The notes under the pieces: model-generated
Seen by the model: only the letters and a program-made list of their open reading frames with translations
Databases searched by the model: none
Told to the model about the DNA's origin: nothing
Made by a program: the position numbers and the translations under genes
In this document: positions 60,101 through 64,000 of the stretch, in pieces
How the letters are laid out: each line of letters starts with the position of its first letter
How positions within the stretch are numbered: the first letter of the stretch is position 1
Assembly: GCA_031286615.1 (NCBI GenBank)
Contig: JAITUA010000008.1
Span: forward strand, 1 to 64,000
Length of the DNA stretch: 64,000 nt
Direction of reading: 5' to 3'
Source: Chryseobacterium sp.
Lineage (GTDB): Bacteria; Bacteroidota; Bacteroidia; Flavobacteriales; Weeksellaceae

Positions 60101-60899
60101 AGCTTGCAACACCAGGAACAGGAATCTTACTTTTTAAAGGAAAAAGATGTGACTTTGCAGAATTAAAGCCTGCATGGGTTCCGCTGCTGATAATGGGATG
60201 GTGTAAAGCAACAATGATTTTTTTACCCTGATTTTTGATAATGAGATCTTTAAATTCATCAAAAAAATTCTCGCGGGTTTTGATATTACAGTTTTTATTG
60301 ATTCCGGGGTAATTGTCCCAGTTTGCAATAACCCATTCCGAATCTATAGCAATAAGTTTAATATCTTTAGAAATGTTGATGTCATCAATAGGGCATCCGT
60401 TTTTAGGCAGAAAAGCCTTTTTGTCGTCGAGGTATTTTTTTACCAGCCCTTCCTGGGTGTTCAATCCTTCCAGTCCGTTATACCAGTCATGATTTCCCGG
60501 AATTACTAAGGTTTTACCCTTGAAATTTTTGGTAATGGCAAGTTGATTTTCCAGTTTATCTTTAGCTGATGTATACTCTTTATCTGTTTCTTTGGGCATC
60601 CCGTTAGGATAGATATTATCTCCCAAAAAGATCAGCATAGAGTTACTGTCAGCAGAATCAAGTTTGCTTTTCAGTAAACTCAGTGTCTTTTGTGCCTGAG
60701 GTTCATCTGCGTTTCCTGCATCTCCAATCAGAAAAAGTTTAAAATCATTTTCAGATTTTATCTCAGAATCTTTTACTTCAAATAAGTTTTTGCCCTTTTG
60801 TACGTTATATGTAGCACAGGAATAAAGCGCTCCTGCGGACATTACAGTTCGAAGAACAATAGAAGTATTTTTTAGATGAGTTTTAAAGGATAAATTCAT
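57183..60899 (-). CDS. metallophosphoesterase / kinase-like / BamA-like barrel fusion
   Basis: 1238 residues. The N-terminus carries a weak lipobox (GALYSC, Cys28). A calcineurin-like metallophosphoesterase domain follows (about 50-370): LFLIGDAGNADE, FLGDNIYPNGMP, IPGNHDWYNG, VALHHPIISSG and VSGHDHNLQYH. The middle region (about 430-830) has ARLFDMLIGDWDRHSDQW and KPIPKDRDQAF, reminiscent of a kinase-type catalytic loop (DRH, DRDQAF), but the family is not settled. The C-terminal about 370 residues are a beta-barrel (SHQFQLTFEDNKVQRKADRF; LNYFYGSDGGRLSAGIGMKF, given as separate runs) ending in Phe as for BamA-like outer-membrane proteins. A large surface or periplasm-facing enzyme. Confidence 0.82.
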   Translation of the reverse strand: MNLSFKTHLKNTSIVLRTVMSAGALYSCATYNVQKGKNLFEVKDSEIKSENDFKLFLIGDAGNADEPQAQKTLSLLKSKLDSADSNSMLIFLGDNIYPNGMPKETDKEYTSAKDKLENQLAITKNFKGKTLVIPGNHDWYNGLEGLNTQEGLVKKYLDDKKAFLPKNGCPIDDINISKDIKLIAIDSEWVIANWDNYPGINKNCNIKTRENFFDEFKDLIIKNQGKKIIVALHHPIISSGTHAGFNSAKSHLFPLKSKIPVPGVASLINILRSSSGASPEDINNQHYADLANRLKSIVQDKENIIFVSGHDHNLQYHEDENLRQIISGAGSKTDPSTIIEKTDFSYGGSGFAVLNFRKDESTDVEYFSTKDAQLKKLTHISVISKPDVFVNNFPNSFPQTFSSTIYPVQLTQKRKFYRWLWGDHYRNYYGIPIEAPTANLSELNGGYIPFREGGGNQSNSLRLKSVDGQEFVMRGVKKSAIRFLNNMAFTKSTLGEELTNTFPEKFLLDFYTTNHPFTPFTIGNMSEKLNILHSNPKLYYIPKQQALGRYNENYGDEMYMIEERFSSDPKTLAYLGNAKDIVSTDDVLKNLSKSDKYSVDRESYIRARLFDMLIGDWDRHSDQWKWAEYEMGDKIVYKPIPKDRDQAFSKYDGAAFKLIMNVPAIRHMKTFTEDISSVKWLAMEPYPMDLVFLKGADQTEWETQAKYIQEHLTDADIDDAFHNLPKEVQDETIAEIQRKLKVRKTKLQSYAAQYYDVLQKKVPLAGTVNPDKFVITKNGHSVLVQQYKLGKNKDQNELVFEKTYNDSKTKELWIYGLEDDDIYEVTGTGNPKMNIRLIGGYNHDTYNVADGRKVKIYDFKSQKNTYNAGNATKNITDDYDINSYNYKHPKYNSVAGYPNLDYNPDDGVIVGVLANYTINNFIRDPYTQKHSLKANFYTATAGFSLTYKGIFKKAISGWDFNLDAFYTTPRFSQNFFGLSNESEYDKENTEREYNRARISKFNFAPSISQKSWMNLSHQFQLTFEDNKVQRKADRFINQSPDVRPGVFDSQQFVGANYTFGYKNADNTAFPTLGLEFMLNADWKATLSDINKNFLTVKGKLAIDHRIDKKGKFVFANSSNVMWINNNNFEFYQAATIGGNNGMRAFRNERFSGRSYFTNNSEIRWDFGRVRNNIIPANMGILIGYDIGRVWNDNENSRKWHQSAGAGVWLSIVEMMSARLNYFYGSDGGRLSAGIGMKF

Positions 60900-60925
60900 A
60901 AATTTACATTAACAAAATTTCAGGA

Positions 60926-62101
60926 ATGAGCATTCTACAAAAAGCTAAAAATTATGTTGAAATCTTATTCAAAGATAAGTTATCTTCGGTATATTTTTAT
61001 CATAATTTTATCCATACTGCCTATACCGTTAATAAGGCTGAGGAAATCATGAAAAATACTCCTGTTTCAGAAGAGGATCAGGAGAAAGTACTCGTAGCAT
61101 TATGGTTTCATGATACCGGATATATAGAATGTGCCTTAAACCACGAAGAGAGGAGTGTAGAGGTGATGAAAGCTTTTTTACGGCAGGAAAATTATCCGGG
61201 AAACTATATTGCGGATGTTGAAAAACTGATTCTGGCGACGAAAATACATTATGAACCTCAGAATTTACTTGAAAAAATCGTGAAAGATGCGGATTTCAGC
61301 CATTTTGCAGGTCATGATTATAATGATATTTCCGATGCTTTAAGAAAAGAATGGGAGTTGACGAATGTAAAATGTTTTTCTAATGAAGAATGGAATGCCG
61401 GAAATCTTGATATGCTGAAAAATAAGCATACGTTTTATACAGATTATGCAAAAGAAAACTGGGAACCTCTGAAAAAGAAGAACATTAAAAAGATCGAAAA
61501 GAAGCTGGAAAAAGAAGAAGAAAAAAAAGAGGTAAAAAAGGAAAGCTCAGAAGGTAAAAAGGATAAAGAAAAATCTGACAGAAGTGTAGATACTTTATTC
61601 AGAGTAACCCTTAACAATCATACCAGACTGAGCGATATTGCAGACAGTAAAGCGAATATCCTTTTATCTGTAAATGCGATCATTATTTCAGTTTGTCTTT
61701 CTGTGCTTGTTCCGAAGCTGGATGCTCCTAAGAACTCACATCTGATTCTTCCGAGTTTCATTTTGCTGTTATCCAGTGTATTTACAATCATATTTGCTAT
61801 TTTGTCTACAAAACCGAATGTGACCAAAACAACATTTACTCCTCAGGATATTGCCAACAGAAAAGTAAATCTTTTGTTCTTCGGAAACTTTCAGCAGATG
61901 TTGTTTGATGATTATCACAATGCGATGAAAGACCTTATCAAAGACAGAGACTATATTTACGATTCTATGGTAAAAGATCTCTATTATCTGGGGAAGGTTC
62001 TGGACAGGAAATACAAGCTTTTATCGATTACTTATAAGATCTTTATGGCAGGGATTATTATTTCTGTTCTGTCTTTTGGAGCAGCATTTCTTAGTCTTTA
62101 A
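60926..62101 (+). CDS. HD-domain protein fused to a PycTM (Pycsar effector-type) membrane domain
   Basis: 391 residues in two parts. Residues 1-165 are an HD phosphohydrolase-like domain: HNFIHTAY (26-33), WFHDTGY (60-66, the HD), HEERS (73-77) and DADF (121-124). A highly charged linker (about 183-218) follows. From 224 on, LFRVTLNNHTRLSDIADSKA matches the PycTM (DUF5706) domain of Pycsar effectors, with membrane helices near 243-262, 272-292 and 371-389. Pycsar effectors respond to cCMP/cUMP, but no uridylate/cytidylate cyclase is adjacent. The HD part could be a nucleotide phosphohydrolase. Start 26 bp from the divergent barrel-fusion gene. Cellular role unknown. Confidence 0.82.
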   Translation: MSILQKAKNYVEILFKDKLSSVYFYHNFIHTAYTVNKAEEIMKNTPVSEEDQEKVLVALWFHDTGYIECALNHEERSVEVMKAFLRQENYPGNYIADVEKLILATKIHYEPQNLLEKIVKDADFSHFAGHDYNDISDALRKEWELTNVKCFSNEEWNAGNLDMLKNKHTFYTDYAKENWEPLKKKNIKKIEKKLEKEEEKKEVKKESSEGKKDKEKSDRSVDTLFRVTLNNHTRLSDIADSKANILLSVNAIIISVCLSVLVPKLDAPKNSHLILPSFILLLSSVFTIIFAILSTKPNVTKTTFTPQDIANRKVNLLFFGNFQQMLFDDYHNAMKDLIKDRDYIYDSMVKDLYYLGKVLDRKYKLLSITYKIFMAGIIISVLSFGAAFLSL

Positions 62102-62288
62102 TTAAAAAATCTACAGATAAGCTTTCTTAGAGAGAGTCAGGCTATGATAAAAGTTCATGATATTTTTCGTGATTGATTTATCATGGTGTCATTTGTTGTA
62201 CTATGAATTTTTGTTTTTGAGCAAACTGGAATTTCGCCAACAGAATTGAAAAAACCGGATGCTTATTTTGTGGATGAAAAATGATCTT
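62102..62288. other. intergenic region with a possible coding remnant
   Basis: 187 bases between the HD-PycTM gene and the GAF-like gene. The plus strand contains a short frame ending FEQTGISPTELKKPDAYFVD, then EK and a stop at 62282, which reads like the end of a protein, but upstream in-frame stops break it. No confident gene is called. Confidence 0.3.
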
Positions 62289-64000
62289 CTATTCCTGTGG
62301 AAGTGTAAAAGAAACTCTCAGCGCCAGCAACCCAGTAATTCCCTGAAGATCTTCTACCTTTAAAAACTCTATATCATTTTGTAAAACACCTTTTTTCTGA
62401 AGCTTGGAGATATAGTCCAGATATTCTTTCTGGTTTTCCATTCCGAAATAGACGATGGTGATTTTTCCGGGGGCGGTGATTCGTTCTGAAGAATCTTTCA
62501 CATGGGCCTTATCCAGACGTTTTTTGATAATCTCGTAATAGGAATTGTAGGCGCCATCTACATCAAAACGTTTTTCATCCATTCTGAAACGGATGTCTAT
62601 TTTTTCATTATATACAAAGATCAGTGAAGCGATATCCAGCTGTACAGGAAGATATTTTTTGAACGACTGAAATTCAAGTTCCATTTTACAGATGGTTTTC
62701 AGCTGCCAGTACCTTAGTTTGTGAACAACTTTCGAGGTATAGTGCAGTTCAGGAGCAATGGTAGAACCAATGTAGAGATTGTGTTCCACACCGTCAGATT
62801 TAAATCTTTCATAGTAATGTGGGAAAATTTCCTGTGCTTTTACCTGACTTTCATCCAGCATGTCTGCCAGCTTTCGGTTGACCAGCGTGATAGAATCATC
62901 AAGGTTTTTCCTGTGGTGATAAAACAGATCCGTAGTGGTAAAGATGTGTGAAAAATAGTCTTTGATTTTCGCCTTTACTTCTCTGGAGGTTCTTACTTCC
63001 AGTTTTCCCTGTAAAAAAGGATGAATTTCTTCTCTTAATAATCTCTGGAAACGTTGTTCCGTATCAGCTTTGATCTCATTGTTGATCTCGTTTTCAAACA
63101 CATCCAGTGCCAGTACAAATTTTTCTGAATCGGAATTGGTGAGTACCAAAATTTCATTCAGCCATTCAATCTGCTGATTAAGATCCTGCAGCATCAGATT
63201 AAAACGTTTTTCTGAAGAAGAACGGATATCTGAAACCCCAAACAAAGGAGTAAGATTTTTGAATGCAATCTGCTTTAAAGTATATATTTTTCTTCCGAGC
63301 GATGCGGTAAAGTATTTTTCAGCTTCATTTCTGAACTTCCAGACCACACTATCGTGGATGGTAGTATATTCACGCTGAATAATAGCTTCTATCTGGTAGT
63401 TTTTCTCAAAGTAAAATCTGTTCAGAGAGAAAAGAACCATATCGGTAAAAAACTCAAGCTTTTTAAGTTTTAAACCATTGAAACTTCCTGCAATAGGAGA
63501 GGTGAATTCCATGATCGCAAGGAGTTCGCCGTCTTTCATAATAGGAATGACCATGAAACTGTTGACATTGTTATCCTTTAAAATACTAAAGGAAGGAAGC
63601 AGCTTGACATTCTCGTCCAGGTTGTTTACATTAGAAACAACAACAGGTTTTGAATTATGATTTAAATTATTGAATGTACTCTTACGCGTCTCTTCATCAA
63701 ATGCATTGATCCAAAAATCAAGAATGTGATTGGTAAGAAGGCTTTCATAAATCGGAAGTTTATCCAGCTTCTGTTCCTTTTTGTTGAAAGTCATCAGCCC
63801 GAAATTGAGTTCCGGAACATCAAAATAAGACTTGAAAATTTCAGTCAGATTTTCGTTGGGATTCATATTTTCCGGATCAATTTCAATCATACTTGATTTC
63901 AGATCAGAAAGTGCTACTTCAGAAGTACAGTCTACCAGTGAAATGATGGTGAATCCTTTCAAAATCCATGATTGTGAAGGGAAATATTTTTTCCACAGTT
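62289..64000 (-). CDS. GAF-domain-like protein, 5' end beyond the window
   Basis: At least 569 residues; the frame stays open to the end of the window (LWKKYFPSQSWILKGFTIIS upstream of the TTG at 63962), so the gene is truncated at its N-terminus and the TTG is not a start. A segment near the beginning (NSFMVIPIMKDGELLAIMEF) looks like a GAF sensor. Long helical, coiled-coil-like regions (about 190-330) and a C-terminal half with paired GAF-like pieces follow. No histidine-kinase or output domain is seen in this part. Possibly a cytoplasmic signalling or scaffold protein; function unknown. Confidence 0.7.
   Translation of the reverse strand, partial: LWKKYFPSQSWILKGFTIISLVDCTSEVALSDLKSSMIEIDPENMNPNENLTEIFKSYFDVPELNFGLMTFNKKEQKLDKLPIYESLLTNHILDFWINAFDEETRKSTFNNLNHNSKPVVVSNVNNLDENVKLLPSFSILKDNNVNSFMVIPIMKDGELLAIMEFTSPIAGSFNGLKLKKLEFFTDMVLFSLNRFYFEKNYQIEAIIQREYTTIHDSVVWKFRNEAEKYFTASLGRKIYTLKQIAFKNLTPLFGVSDIRSSSEKRFNLMLQDLNQQIEWLNEILVLTNSDSEKFVLALDVFENEINNEIKADTEQRFQRLLREEIHPFLQGKLEVRTSREVKAKIKDYFSHIFTTTDLFYHHRKNLDDSITLVNRKLADMLDESQVKAQEIFPHYYERFKSDGVEHNLYIGSTIAPELHYTSKVVHKLRYWQLKTICKMELEFQSFKKYLPVQLDIASLIFVYNEKIDIRFRMDEKRFDVDGAYNSYYEIIKKRLDKAHVKDSSERITAPGKITIVYFGMENQKEYLDYISKLQKKGVLQNDIEFLKVEDLQGITGLLALRVSFTLPQE

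Noticed and set aside
57183-62101. Barrel-fusion protein and HD-PycTM protein as a two-gene defence system
   Set aside because: They are divergent with 26 bp between starts, have no shared promoter logic I can see, and no cyclase or sensor is present; proximity alone is not evidence.

Overview
The window looks like a chromosomal segment of a Chryseobacterium-like member of the Flavobacteriia (Bacteroidota). The DNA is AT-rich. Gene starts mostly lack Shine-Dalgarno sequences, and many are preceded by the Bacteroidota -7 promoter element TAnnTTTG. Gene content also fits: PorV2-like and PorP/SprF outer-membrane proteins of the type IX secretion type, DUF5606, DUF3822, head GIN, the VF530 DNA-binding family, a PycTM (Pycsar effector-type) protein and a GG-leader bacteriocin-like peptide. 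Intergenic repeats resemble families I remember from Chryseobacterium genomes. I see no rRNA, tRNA, CRISPR array, prophage, intact transposase or integrase. The genus assignment is inference from gene content.

Layout. 1-650 is repeat-rich and ends in a small Cys-rich GG-leader peptide. 716-3149 (minus) holds an acyl-CoA carboxylase beta subunit and an acetyltransferase, with a candidate plus-strand small RNA between them. 3349-6077 has a DMT transporter, PorV2 and a partner protein. 6518-9158 (minus) has uvrC and an exported unknown. 9289-12887 has histidine ammonia-lyase, an acetyltransferase and a lipoprotein subtilase. 12960-18194 has a DODA-type dioxygenase, YceI, a DPP-IV-like peptidase, a 181-bp element with perfect terminal inverted repeats, and a luciferase-like monooxygenase. 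18270-22717 (minus) is sbcD-sbcC plus a small basic protein. 22882-24674 has an exported unknown, VF530 and a SlyD-like PPIase. 24887-28967 (minus) has YchJ and a dcp/TonB-C-like/unknown operon. 29226-34498 has a head GIN lipoprotein, a KefF/KefC-like pair and a lemA-TPM-TPM operon.

34572-38986 has folA, a TPR-like membrane protein, a TRIC channel, a decayed four-helix-bundle pseudogene, coaD and ddl. 39137-44505 has a PASTA protein, an RluD-type synthase, PorP/SprF, hemW and murI. 44585-45616 is a divergent nitroreductase/HxlR pair whose intergenic region carries an 18-bp perfect inverted repeat ending at both start codons. 45613-49087 (minus) has rsmD, DUF3822, Smr, a YfcE-like phosphoesterase and two exported unknowns. 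49187-52350 has a class-C beta-lactamase-family hydrolase and sixA plus an archaemetzincin lipoprotein. 52466-56064 has ruvX-def-DUF5606, mazG and a lipoprotein beta-propeller-like protein. 56164-60899 (minus) has a C1q-like surface protein and a 1238-residue phosphoesterase/barrel fusion. 60926-62101 is an HD-PycTM fusion. 62289-64000 is a GAF-like protein that runs off the window.

Most of the window is ordinary core genome. The parts most worth a second look are the HD-PycTM fusion with no cyclase beside it, the phosphoesterase/kinase-like/barrel fusion, the Cys-rich GG-leader peptide, the candidate small RNA at 2497-2609, the symmetric HxlR operator, the MITE-like element at 16902-17082 and the families of dispersed intergenic repeats.
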